Part shown: positions 16,402 to 24,605 of the stretch, in pieces
How positions within the stretch are numbered: position 1 is the first letter of the stretch
How the letters are laid out: each line of letters starts with the position of its first letter
Source: Enterococcus sp. DIV0212c
Lineage (GTDB): Bacteria > Bacillota > Bacilli > Lactobacillales > Enterococcaceae
Assembly: GCF_017377505.1 (NCBI RefSeq)
Contig: NZ_JAFREN010000023.1
Span: 1-64,000 of the forward strand
Reading direction: 5' to 3'
Length of the DNA stretch: 64,000 bases
Notes under the pieces: generated by a model
The model's input: only the letters and a program-made list of their open reading frames with translations
What the model was told of the DNA's origin: nothing
Database searches by the model: none
Translations under genes and position numbers: made by a program

Positions 16402-18267
16402 CTAACTCAATGTATAAATAAATTCATTTGAAAATACATTTTCATTATTTTTAAACTTTTCATATAGTTCAGAAAAATTATTTATGGAATTATCAAATAA
16501 AGAATTACTACTAAATGTCGCTTTTTGGACATCATTCCAGAGAAATTGGAGCAGTTTCCCCAACAGCTGATCTTTATTATATTCATCATCTTGTTGCTTA
16601 AATTTAATAAAGAACTGTCCTAATTGCTTATCTTCTGAAAGGCCTAACCCACCATTTTCTTCTTTATTAGTAATAAAAGTATTCACTTTTTGATAAAAAT
16701 CGCTCCACAAAATTTTCTGACCATTCAATTGAAACTCGTAATCATTAATAGGTTTCCCACCTTCTGTTAATAATTTCGTACTAACATACTCAAAATCAAA
16801 CCTTCTTTTAAACGCCGTATCCATAACAAATACATTTTGATCATTTGTATTTACTGTGCCCAGTATAAATAGATTGTTTGGTAAATAGATTGCTTTCGAT
16901 TGACTACTAATCTTTTTAAAAACTTTTGAAGCAATCAATTTATTATCTATACAATACTCACTATTCCCAGTCTCATCTCTATCTAGCAACTGAAATAGAT
17001 CTCCAAAAACTGAAGAGACATTCGCCCTTGAAAGATCTTCTAAAATCAGAAATGTTGGTTTATCAGGAGTATTTAAAGCTGATTCTAAAGCTGATGTAAA
17101 TATTCCTTCTTGAAATTTGTATTCGATTTTAGTAGAACTCTCCTTTCCTTTCCCACAAGATGTTGTTTCGGGCATAATCTGCCCTACAAAATCCGTATAA
17201 CTGTATTCAGGATGAAAAGTCGTTCTAAATACTTTAGGATGCTGTTCACAATTTGAATATCCCCATATACCATGTTCATGAATAAAATTCTGTATTTGAA
17301 AACTTTTCCCCGTTCCTGGTGCTCCAAAGTAAATAAGATTTAAACCACTCTGAGATTTTTTTATTTGTTGTAAAAAGTTGTAATAATGTTTTAATCCTGT
17401 CAACGGAAATTTTCTGTTTTCTTTATTAGCTTCAATAATTTTTTCAGAATTATTCAAATTGTCCAATGTAGCAATTTTCATACTCTTGAACGGATCTTCA
17501 TAAAAATTTAAAATATTGTCTGCATTATTATCATTCCAAGTTGATTCAATAAGTTCCACACCAGAAACATATTCCTTTATAGCACTTTCCTTTAAATATT
17601 CTTTAGAATTTTTACCTTTGTTGCTTATTTGAAAGCTCAGCCAATCCCTAAAAAGATATTTATAATTTTTCACTTTTGGAGTAAGATCTTGATAATTTTC
17701 TAACATGTATTGAGCTGATGAAAATAATTCTTCTCTTTCAATCATATTTTTAACAATTATAGATGCTAGATTTTCTGAAGATGCTGCGATTAGATTAAGT
17801 GAGCTTAAAGTTGGAGAAACATAAAAATCAGTACGTTCAATCCCTTTATGTCCACCCCAAGAAGATTTATTAATTACAAAATCCTTCAGTTTTTTTTGAT
17901 CTTCTTGTGAGAATTCAGAATTTTTAATATGCTTATCTAAAACATTCTCATTTTTTAAAGAAAAAACAAAATCATCATTATTTGGAAATATAGTCACCAA
18001 ATTTTTTTTATAATTCATTACTTCTCGTATAAAAGGTACTGCAATTGAAGCTAAATAATACCATTGATATGGAAAATATGATACTTGGCCTTGATTATTT
18101 TCATATATACTGCAACTACATTCATCTAAAAAGGTAATATTTTGATTACTTTCTAAGCAACCTTTAAAAGATTGCTTAAATTTATCAGTTAAATAAACTT
18201 TTTTTGGATCAAATCTTTTTACATGTTCCTCAGTTTCTTGTTTTAGTTCTATTAAATCTTTTAACAT
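16402..18267 (-). CDS. McrB-like AAA+ restriction motor subunit
   Basis: A 621-residue protein. The C-terminal AAA+ domain shows Walker A (YFGAPGTGKSFQ), the Walker B region (TFLILEDLSRANVSSVFGDL), the sensor and arginine-finger region (GTVNTNDQN...DTAFKRRFDFEY), all as in McrB-type motors. The N-terminal ~270 residues are unlike known domains and probably read the DNA target. I start it at ATG 18267, eight bases after GGAGG; an upstream extension to 18480 lacks a site and crosses the divergent promoter. Its -10 overlaps that of the methyltransferase gene. Confidence 0.82.
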   Translation of the reverse strand: MLKDLIELKQETEEHVKRFDPKKVYLTDKFKQSFKGCLESNQNITFLDECSCSIYENNQGQVSYFPYQWYYLASIAVPFIREVMNYKKNLVTIFPNNDDFVFSLKNENVLDKHIKNSEFSQEDQKKLKDFVINKSSWGGHKGIERTDFYVSPTLSSLNLIAASSENLASIIVKNMIEREELFSSAQYMLENYQDLTPKVKNYKYLFRDWLSFQISNKGKNSKEYLKESAIKEYVSGVELIESTWNDNNADNILNFYEDPFKSMKIATLDNLNNSEKIIEANKENRKFPLTGLKHYYNFLQQIKKSQSGLNLIYFGAPGTGKSFQIQNFIHEHGIWGYSNCEQHPKVFRTTFHPEYSYTDFVGQIMPETTSCGKGKESSTKIEYKFQEGIFTSALESALNTPDKPTFLILEDLSRANVSSVFGDLFQLLDRDETGNSEYCIDNKLIASKVFKKISSQSKAIYLPNNLFILGTVNTNDQNVFVMDTAFKRRFDFEYVSTKLLTEGGKPINDYEFQLNGQKILWSDFYQKVNTFITNKEENGGLGLSEDKQLGQFFIKFKQQDDEYNKDQLLGKLLQFLWNDVQKATFSSNSLFDNSINNFSELYEKFKNNENVFSNEFIYTLS

Positions 18268-18298
18268 TTTTCTGGCCTCCATTTTTAAGAATAAGCAC

Positions 18299-18351
18299 TT
18301 GACAATTTTTCTTTTTAGAATTATAGTGTCGATATCAGGACACCATGTCCT
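18299..18351. promoter_or_regulatory. Overlapping divergent promoters and palindromic operator of the restriction-modification system
   Basis: Plus strand: -35 TTGACA (18299-18304), 17 bp, -10 TATAGT (18322-18327), driving the methyltransferase. Minus strand: a TATAAT -10 (18320-18325) overlaps it and would serve the McrB-like gene, whose -35 region (around 18343-18349) is poor. The perfect palindrome AGGACACCATGTCCT (18337-18351) covers that weak -35. The helix-turn-helix at the start of the methyltransferase is the obvious candidate to bind it. Confidence 0.7.
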
Positions 18352-18381
18352 TAATATAACACATACAAAAAGAGGGATATT

Positions 18382-19563
18382 ATGTATACAAATACTATTA
18401 TAACAAAAAATGACAATAGTGTAGCAATTGAATACCATGAAGCTATTAAAGAAAAAAGAATACGTTTGGGAATGACTCAAAAAGAGTTAGCTGATGCAAT
18501 TGGTTTAGGTAAATATGGTGATCGTACAATTCGCCGATGGGAAAATCAAGAAACTAAGCCCTCTCCATTAGAGTTAATGTCAATTATGGAGTTTCCAGAA
18601 ATAGCTCCTTTTAGTAATCCCAAAACAGCAAAATACACTATGATTGATTTATTCGCCGGCATTGGTGGTACAAGATTAGGTTTTCAACTTAGTGGTGACG
18701 TAAAATCAGTTTTTTCAAGTGAATGGGATAAGTTCTCCCAAAAAACATACAAAGCTAATTTTGGTGAACTTCCACATGGCGATATCACTAAAATCAACGA
18801 AAAATATATCCCAGATCACGATATATTAGTTGGTGGCTTCCCTTGTCAAGCATTCTCACAGGCTGGACTAAAAAAGGGCTTTGATGATACAAGAGGAACT
18901 TTGTTCTTTGACATTGCTCGTATACTAGAAGAAAAAAGACCTAAAGCCTTCTTATTGGAGAATGTAAAAAGTTTAAAAACTCATGATAAAGGAAGAACTT
19001 TTGAAGTAATTGAACGTACTTTAAAAAATATGAACTACAAAGTTACACCCTTACTTTATAAAGCAAAAGATTTTGGAGCCCCTCAAAATCGAGAAAGAAT
19101 TTATATTATTGGATTCGATGAAATCCAAGTTCCTAACTATAAAAATTTTCTTCCACCAGTTCCACCACAAATTCAAACCAAAGTTGGAGAGATTTTAGAA
19201 AAAGAAGTAAATGAAAAATACACTATTTCAGATAAATTGTGGGAAGGGCATCAAAGAAGAAAACTCGAACACAAACAAAAAGGTAATGGATTTGGATATA
19301 CACTAGTCAATAAAGATAGTCCCTATACAAATACACTTTCTGCAAGATACTATAAAGATGGTAGTGAGATTTTAATTAACCAAGAAGGTAAAAACCCTAG
19401 AAAAATAACTCCTAGAGAAGCTGCTAGACTTCAGGGATTTCCAGAAGAGTTTATTATTCCAGTATCTGATACACAGGCCTATAAGCAATTCGGTAACTCA
19501 GTATGTGTCCCTGTTGTAAGAGCAATAGCAGAGTCAATTTTAAATGTATTAGATGAAATTTAA
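18382..19563 (+). CDS. DNA (cytosine-5) methyltransferase with N-terminal HTH domain
   Basis: A 393-residue protein. Residues ~18-75 are an XRE helix-turn-helix (RLGMTQKELADAIGLG...RTIRRWENQ). The methylase domain follows with motif I (DLFAGIGGTRLGF), IV (GGFPCQAFSQAG, catalytic Cys), VI (FLLENVKSL), VIII (GAPQNRERIYIIGF), IX (REAARLQGFP) and X (YKQFGNSV). It protects host DNA; the HTH probably times expression, as in other autoregulated 5mC methylases. It is divergent from the restriction genes. The target sequence cannot be read from the protein. SD AGAGGG before ATG 18382. Confidence 0.93.
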   Translation: MYTNTIITKNDNSVAIEYHEAIKEKRIRLGMTQKELADAIGLGKYGDRTIRRWENQETKPSPLELMSIMEFPEIAPFSNPKTAKYTMIDLFAGIGGTRLGFQLSGDVKSVFSSEWDKFSQKTYKANFGELPHGDITKINEKYIPDHDILVGGFPCQAFSQAGLKKGFDDTRGTLFFDIARILEEKRPKAFLLENVKSLKTHDKGRTFEVIERTLKNMNYKVTPLLYKAKDFGAPQNRERIYIIGFDEIQVPNYKNFLPPVPPQIQTKVGEILEKEVNEKYTISDKLWEGHQRRKLEHKQKGNGFGYTLVNKDSPYTNTLSARYYKDGSEILINQEGKNPRKITPREAARLQGFPEEFIIPVSDTQAYKQFGNSVCVPVVRAIAESILNVLDEI

Positions 19564-19627
19564 TTATCGATTAAAACTGTAACGTTTATTTTATTCGATA
19601 ATAAGTATCAGCGATTCCTATTCCCAA

Positions 19628-19666
19628 TCTAAAATGAAACAAGTCATTGACTAGTTTCATTTTAGA
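19628..19666. terminator. Bidirectional terminator between methyltransferase and DUF4176 genes
   Basis: TCTAAAATGAAAC (19628-19640) pairs perfectly with GTTTCATTTTAGA (19654-19666). It sits between convergent genes. Confidence 0.75.
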
Positions 19667-19677
19667 CTTATTCACAT

Positions 19678-19968
19678 CTACAAAATTGTAAGCCTAGGAT
19701 ACTTTATATCAGGCAACGCTTCTTCAATTTTTTTCTGAAAATCTTCTTCGTGCTCTGATTTAAAACCTTCAAAAAGGACTTCTTCAATATCTTCATGGTT
19801 AAAAAAGAAACTTTCTTGATCTTTTACCCCTTCTGGATATAAACAAGCAAGATATTCAAAATACCCTATATTTCCATCATTATTATACAAAGGAAATCGA
19901 GATGTTAGCATTAAGAGATGTGTTCCTTTTTTTAGTTTTACAACACTGCCTAGAGGTAAAAATTTCAT
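19678..19968 (-). CDS. DUF4176 domain protein of an LXG toxin module
   Basis: A 96-residue protein. It starts with LPLGSVVKLKKGT and has a central LACLYPEGV and FFFNHEDIEEVLFEGF, the pattern of the DUF4176 family common in type VIIb secretion loci. The role in those loci is unknown (partner, chaperone or immunity-related). Its start overlaps the stop of the upstream membrane gene (ATGA), so it belongs to the same operon as the LXG toxin. Confidence 0.8.
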   Translation of the reverse strand: MKFLPLGSVVKLKKGTHLLMLTSRFPLYNNDGNIGYFEYLACLYPEGVKDQESFFFNHEDIEEVLFEGFKSEHEEDFQKKIEEALPDIKYPRLTIL

Positions 19969-20558
19969 AAATTTGTTTCTCCTTTATTATCGTATAAAAT
20001 CGATTTTTTATTTTTTTCAATATATCTATAAGCCTTTATTCTCTTTACTGGTGAGACAATTCCTATAAAAAAAGTAAAAAGCGTTGTGAAAAAGAATGAT
20101 GCAAATAACAATAACAACGAATAAGTTTTAAAATAGATTGGAAGCAAACAGATCAACAACATAGCAAAGAGAAAAATAATAAGAAAGAAATTATTTTGTG
20201 ATTGCTTCTTCCCTTTAACAAGATAACTTGTTAGCTCCTCTTCATCAATGTTAGTTAAGTATTCTAATTTATTTTTATCACTATTAGCAATTTTATTCAC
20301 TAAGATATTAAATATAATTCCACCTAAGATACCGATAATTAGAATTAAAGTTACTAAGGTAATAGGAGCCAATGAAGCTTTAAAAAGAATGTTGCCAAAT
20401 AAGGAATAGATAACCACTCCTAAAAATCCAGAAATCAACGTTGACTTATATGAAGTCATCCCAATTTCAACAACAACTAATTTCTTAGTTAATGTATCTA
20501 AAAATATACTCTTACTCCCTGCTTCACCATTGTAAATAGTAATGTATCGTTTCCACAT
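19965..20558 (-). CDS. Multi-pass membrane protein, candidate immunity protein
   Basis: A 197-residue protein with four clear membrane helices in two pairs (~45-62, 66-88, ~124-142, ~148-168) and charged loops. Not recognised by family. It lies 18 bases downstream of the LXG toxin gene, the usual position for an immunity gene. A membrane immunity protein would fit a toxin with a glycine-zipper membrane domain. This is inference from context. Confidence 0.6.
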   Translation of the reverse strand: MWKRYITIYNGEAGSKSIFLDTLTKKLVVVEIGMTSYKSTLISGFLGVVIYSLFGNILFKASLAPITLVTLILIIGILGGIIFNILVNKIANSDKNKLEYLTNIDEEELTSYLVKGKKQSQNNFFLIIFLFAMLLICLLPIYFKTYSLLLLFASFFFTTLFTFFIGIVSPVKRIKAYRYIEKNKKSILYDNKGETNL

Positions 20559-20576
20559 TGTAGCTTTCTCACCCTT

Positions 20577-21962
20577 CTAACAAAATGCGTTTCCTAAACC
20601 TCCAAAGAAGCCGCCCACTGCGTTTCCAATACCTTCTCCAAGTTTCTCTACTCCATTTTTTATTGAATTTCCTAATTCTTTTGCATCATTCAAAATTTTT
20701 TCTTTATTGTTATATAATTTGTCAAACGCCCAACTACCAACTGCTCCTATACCTATACCTGCTACAAATCCAATTACTGCACCTACTGCTGTTCCTACAA
20801 CAGGAATTGGTATCGCTGTTCCGATTGCTGCTCCTATAGCAGCTCCAGTTTCTCCAGCAGCCAAACCTATAGCAAGATGTCCAGCCGTTTTTACAGTGGC
20901 ATCTCCAATATTTTCACCTTGAATCATTTGACTAGTAAAGTCAAAAATTCCACCTATAACTGGAATACCATATTGAGCAGCTCCAGTTAGATATTTGCCT
21001 TGTGAGATTATTTTTGAAGTCACTTCAGCTACTCTTGGATTAACAATTATAAAATTACTTCCCCTAGTAGCCGCTGTAATATAATTATACCATCCACCTA
21101 GTTTCATAGTTGCATTTCCACTTGTTTCCAAAATTAACCCAGCAAAGTCTAAAGGTGCTCCATCTGTTGCATTACCAGATATTTCATTCCAGGCTTCTGA
21201 CACTTTATCCCAAAAACTTTTCGGCATTTCTTTATCAGGATTATTACCTGCTAGCTCTATTAATTTAGCTAAATCATCTTTTGTAAGTTTTGGTTTTTCT
21301 ATAATCTTATCAATTTCTCTTTGATTAAATTGTTCAGTTACGCCCTTTGCCCAATCCAACGCTTTCCCTTTCGGAACCGAGAACGTCCCAGTCGCAGGAT
21401 TAAAACCAGAATTCGCCTGCTGTAATCCTTGCGACAACTTCGAATAAAAACTATTCACCCCATCAAAAATAGCAGGTGACGTCCCATTAAACATCATTAA
21501 TTTCTCTAACTTCTTCTCTAAATCCCGCTTAGTCGTCTCTAACGATTCAATAATTCGATGATTCGCTTGTTCTAACGGATTCGTTCCAGTCGGAAGTTTC
21601 GGCAACCCTCGATTAATATTCTCCATATTCAGAATCGACGTATTAATTTGTTGGATTCGTCGCTCTAACTCATCTGATTTCAAATCAATACTATCAACCT
21701 CAGACGTATATTGATCCACAAATTTTTGACAAGCTTCTGCTGTCATATCTGCGCCCACTTCGGCACCTTGAACTAAAGGTTGGATCACTGCCGCAAAGAA
21801 TTCTTTGGCAGAGTCATAGCCTTTACTTGATAGTTCTCCTGCTCCCATAAACTGTTGATTACTTTGCATCAAAGAAGTATAGCCTTGTGCTAATTGGCTA
21901 CACGCACTTTTAACGCTAGACGCTTGGCTTCTCGCTTGACCGAGGTACATATCAATACTCAT
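20577..21962 (-). CDS. LXG-domain toxin with glycine-zipper C-terminus
   Basis: A 461-residue protein. The LXG domain covers residues 1-~200 (SIDMYLGQARSQ..., coiled coils). A middle region (~205-290) follows, then a C-terminal domain (~330-461) of small-residue repeats, for example GAAIGAAIGTAIP and GTAVGAVIGFVAGIGIGAVG. Such glycine zippers insert in membranes; the streptococcal LXG toxin TelE is a precedent for a pore-forming effector. It is preceded by its two helical partners, with an 11-base overlap to the second, and followed by a candidate immunity gene. The last residue is cysteine. Export needs a T7SS outside the window. Confidence 0.8.
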   Translation of the reverse strand: MSIDMYLGQARSQASSVKSACSQLAQGYTSLMQSNQQFMGAGELSSKGYDSAKEFFAAVIQPLVQGAEVGADMTAEACQKFVDQYTSEVDSIDLKSDELERRIQQINTSILNMENINRGLPKLPTGTNPLEQANHRIIESLETTKRDLEKKLEKLMMFNGTSPAIFDGVNSFYSKLSQGLQQANSGFNPATGTFSVPKGKALDWAKGVTEQFNQREIDKIIEKPKLTKDDLAKLIELAGNNPDKEMPKSFWDKVSEAWNEISGNATDGAPLDFAGLILETSGNATMKLGGWYNYITAATRGSNFIIVNPRVAEVTSKIISQGKYLTGAAQYGIPVIGGIFDFTSQMIQGENIGDATVKTAGHLAIGLAAGETGAAIGAAIGTAIPIPVVGTAVGAVIGFVAGIGIGAVGSWAFDKLYNNKEKILNDAKELGNSIKNGVEKLGEGIGNAVGGFFGGLGNAFC

Positions 21963-22308
21963 GCTTTTCCGACCTTCCTTCTTTTGTTTTTATTTCTTGC
22001 CAATGTAGGTCTTCTTGTTGATCTTCTAACGCTCTTGTTTGTTTTTTTAGTTCTTGCTGTTGCTCGTCTAAAAAATCTTGAACGCCTCGACTTTGCCAGT
22101 TGATTTGCTCAGCCATGTCTTGATACAGCATATCTGTTTGGCTTTGGGCAAATTCTTCTTGTAATTCATTGAATAATTGCTTTTGATAGAAAAAATATTC
22201 TTCGTAATGTTCTTCAGTTTTGTTGATGTCGCGTTTTAAATCTTCAAGTTCGTCTTGATCACGTTCAATTTGAATTTTCTGTCGTCTGATTTCTTCAAGG
22301 TTAGACAA
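21952..22308 (-). CDS. LXG-associated helical protein, DUF3958-like (module 2)
   Basis: A 118-residue coiled-coil protein dominated by Glu, Gln, Lys and Asp. It starts with TTG at 22308, eight bases after AGGAGG. It occupies the same slot and has the same size as 12403-12780 and probably acts as the second targeting factor for the LXG toxin. It overlaps the toxin start by 11 bases, the same arrangement as in module 1. Confidence 0.7.
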   Translation of the reverse strand: MSNLEEIRRQKIQIERDQDELEDLKRDINKTEEHYEEYFFYQKQLFNELQEEFAQSQTDMLYQDMAEQINWQSRGVQDFLDEQQQELKKQTRALEDQQEDLHWQEIKTKEGRSEKHEY

Positions 22309-22328
22309 AATTTATTCCTCCTTTCAGT

Positions 22329-22616
22329 TTAAGGAAGCATTTGATTGTATTGGATTTGAGCGATTCGTTCATCTACTGCTTCGAATTCGGCTGCCACTGA
22401 CCGGATATTATTACTTGCTTGCGTAACAGCTTGGACAAGTGACGTATTAAATGTTGTTAGCTGTGTGATTGCTTGTTGCGCATTGCTATTGCCCGCAACA
22501 GTTGTTTGCGTATCTTTTGTGATTGTTGTCCCTTGATTCAGAGAGCTTACAGATGATGCTATAGAAGTAGCGACAGCTTGTGCTACTGCGGAATTACTGT
22601 TTATATCGTTTGGCAT
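22329..22616 (-). CDS. WXG100-like small T7SS protein (TIGR04197/DUF3130-like, module 2)
   Basis: A 95-residue helix-hairpin protein: Ala/Ser-rich first helix, GNSNAQQAI turn, then VAAEFEAVDERIAQI. It matches the 12780-13091 protein in layout and heads the second LXG operon. It probably pairs with the LXG domain for secretion. ATG 22616 follows GAGGATAAAGG. Confidence 0.77.
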   Translation of the reverse strand: MPNDINSNSAVAQAVATSIASSVSSLNQGTTITKDTQTTVAGNSNAQQAITQLTTFNTSLVQAVTQASNNIRSVAAEFEAVDERIAQIQYNQMLP

Positions 22617-22801
22617 CCTTTATCCTCCTATGGTTAATAGCTACTAAGGTTGTAAATAGTATATATACTTAATTGTAATTCTTAAAGAACTCATTGTAAA
22701 TATATAATTTTTAAATGTTCCGTACACTTACTTAAAAGGAAATTATAAAATACATTTATCATCCTATTTTAAGTTATATTTTTAGTTTTTAAATCGTATA
22801 T

Positions 22802-22843
22802 AAAAAACAGGTAGTATAGAAATTTTCATTTCCAAACTACCTG
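22802..22843 (-). terminator. Terminator upstream of LXG module 2
   Basis: CAGGTAGT (22808-22815) pairs with ACTACCTG (22836-22843), followed by six T on the minus strand. It ends whatever transcript covers 22864-23673. Between it and 22616 I see only AT-rich sequence that should contain the module 2 promoter. Confidence 0.65.
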
Positions 22844-22863
22844 CTTTGCTGATATAAGTTTAT

Positions 22864-23013
22864 TTACTTCTCTACCCTGATTAAATCCAACACATCTCTT
22901 GGGTTTCCTACATTCACCGTTACTAATTGGACAATATTCAAAATATCCTGTGTCAATGCTCTCAGTTTTTCTGGATCAATGACTGCAATCACTCTTTTTG
23001 TTAGTTCAAACAC
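22864..23013 (-). pseudogene. Small 49-codon frame, probably a gene remnant
   Basis: A frame from GTG 23013 to TAA 22864 reads VFELTKRVIAVIDPEKLR ... DVLDLIRVEK, a protein-like amphipathic sequence. There is an in-frame TAA two codons upstream of the GTG and no ribosome binding site close by, so it looks like the 3' end of a lost gene. It may also be a real small protein, since a terminator follows 20 bases later. No family recognised. Confidence 0.4.
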
Positions 23014-23084
23014 TTAATAATACACGTCATCTTCCTAAAGAGATCATTAAAGGAAATTATACTTCCTTTTTTACAAAAACTAGA

Positions 23085-23276
23085 CTACTGATTCTTACCT
23101 CGAATCAGTAGTCTTAAAATCAAAATGCAAGCCCCATTTACCAAAACAATTAATACACCCGCCAAATAATCATTCTCTATACTCGCATGAATCAAAAAAT
23201 AATTCGCTATTAAGTAAAAAACAAGAACGAGCAACGCCAACATAAATCTTTTTTGCTTATTCCTCGCCATCATCAA
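23085..23276 (-). CDS. Small two-helix membrane protein
   Basis: A 63-residue protein with a basic start (ARNKQKR), two membrane helices and a basic end (RLLIRGKNQ). It is 16 bases after the bacteriocin-like gene; size, topology and position fit a bacteriocin immunity protein. No family is recognised, so this is inference from context. Confidence 0.55.
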   Translation of the reverse strand: MMMARNKQKRFMLALLVLVFYLIANYFLIHASIENDYLAGVLIVLVNGACILILRLLIRGKNQ

Positions 23277-23292
23277 TCACATTCTTTCTTTT

Positions 23293-23673
23293 TTATTGAT
23301 AAGACATAGAAGAAATTCCCCAATTTCTTACACGAACAATTACACCATTATTACTATTTTGTCCAACTAATCCTGCAACAGAAGCAACTATAGAATATGC
23401 TAAACCCCATCCAATTCCTGGTGCAATTGCTGCAATAACACCCGCAGCCGCTCCCAACACCCAATAATAATTTTGAATCCATGTAGCACTAATATACACA
23501 TCCCAAGAACCCCTACCTCGTGATATGATTTTCGTAACGCCATCTCTTCTAGGTAACATTATTTGACTAGTGTCAACACCGCCTTTTTCAAGCAGTTTAA
23601 CCATTTGACTGTCTGTTATAATTATTTCACCGGTATCTGTTTTAATGCCTAATTCTTGTGCTACTTGAATCAC
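23293..23673 (-). CDS. Bacteriocin-like protein, probably 5'-truncated
   Basis: A 126-codon frame beginning at GTG 23673, with an in-frame TAA four codons upstream and no good ribosome binding site. Residues 1-55 are hydrophilic (TDTGEIIITDSQMVKLLEKG) and residues 60-126 are hydrophobic and Gly/Ala/Trp-rich (WVLGAAAGVIAAIAPGIGWG). The layout recalls a precursor whose C-terminal part is the active membrane peptide, but the signal or leader sequence is missing. It may be inactive. A small two-helix membrane protein follows. Confidence 0.5.
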   Translation of the reverse strand: MIQVAQELGIKTDTGEIIITDSQMVKLLEKGGVDTSQIMLPRRDGVTKIISRGRGSWDVYISATWIQNYYWVLGAAAGVIAAIAPGIGWGLAYSIVASVAGLVGQNSNNGVIVRVRNWGISSMSYQ

Positions 23674-23781
23674 TTCTTGTTTTTGTTAATTATATATTAC
23701 CACAAGAGATAATGAAATGAAAACGCTTTTTTAGATTACTTATATTAAATGCTTACCTGTAATCTCCAAGACTACTGTTAC

Positions 23782-24528
23782 CTATATTTTGCAAGCTCTT
23801 ATCCTCAATCTCCGATAATCTGCTTCCCAATGATCCTCTTTCCACAATTTCGGTTTTAAATCCCGCTCCATATTCTCAAGAACCTTCTCTTTCTGCTTTT
23901 CTGACAATTCCCCCAACTCAGCAGCATAAAACTGTTCCATCCACTCTCTCAAACCAGATTCTCCACCTTTAAGCGGTGTTGGCCGTTCATATTCCAAAAT
24001 CTCCACAACCTCAAAATGATTCTTTTCAAGTAAAACCCGATAATCTTCAACCGACGTAAAACAAAACGGCTCTTCAAACGGTACGCCTAGTGCACTTAAT
24101 TCACGCCCAAAAGCCCCTCTAATCGCCTGAACATTTCCAACAGCACCAAACTCACAAATCAACTGTCCATTTTGTTTTAGATGTTCACTGATATTTTTCA
24201 CTAACAAATCCTGATCCGATATCCAATGAAAAACTGCATTTGAAAAAGCAACATCATACAGTCCAATTTGATTAGTTGGGTTTAATATATCTTCCTGTAA
24301 AAATTTCAGTTTTGGATAGCTCTCTTTAGCTTGATTGATCATATTTATCGATTGATCGATCCCCGTAACCTCATGTCCAAGTTCCGCAATTTGATTCGTC
24401 AATTCTCCTGTCCCACAACCAATATCCAACACTTTTTTCGGTTCTTTCGGCAACAATCTCAACAACCCAGCCCCATATTTAAAAATAAAATCATGTGTCG
24501 TGTTATATTTCTTTGCATCCCATTCCAT
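23782..24528 (-). CDS. Class I SAM-dependent methyltransferase, trans-aconitate methyltransferase-like
   Basis: A 248-residue protein. It shows motif I VLDIGCGTGELTNQIAELG (~residue 36), the acidic end of strand 2 in GIDQSINMI, and DVAFSNAVFHWISDQ (motif IV/post-IV), typical of Tam/UbiE-like small-molecule methyltransferases. The FHWISD motif is characteristic of the trans-aconitate methyltransferase group. The substrate here is unproven. I start it at ATG 24528 (GGAG ten bases upstream); the longer frame runs into the leu terminator. Confidence 0.82.
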   Translation of the reverse strand: MEWDAKKYNTTHDFIFKYGAGLLRLLPKEPKKVLDIGCGTGELTNQIAELGHEVTGIDQSINMINQAKESYPKLKFLQEDILNPTNQIGLYDVAFSNAVFHWISDQDLLVKNISEHLKQNGQLICEFGAVGNVQAIRGAFGRELSALGVPFEEPFCFTSVEDYRVLLEKNHFEVVEILEYERPTPLKGGESGLREWMEQFYAAELGELSEKQKEKVLENMERDLKPKLWKEDHWEADYRRLRIRACKI

Positions 24529-24562
24529 TGAATTCACGCTCCTAACGATGTAATGAAAAGAA

Positions 24563-24591
24563 GCTACATCGAAATCATTCATCGATGTAGC
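24563..24591 (-). terminator. Terminator of the leuABCD operon
   Basis: GCTACATCG (24563-24571) pairs with CGATGTAGC (24583-24591), and T-rich sequence follows on the minus strand. It lies 15 bases after the leuD stop. Confidence 0.75.
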
Positions 24592-24605
24592 ACTCTTTCT
24601 ATCTC

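Noticed and set aside
18268..18480. N-terminal extension of the McrB-like gene across the divergent promoter
   Set aside because: It is rich in Cys, Phe and Ile with no SD and would run through the methyltransferase promoter and start; ATG 18267 has GGAGG.
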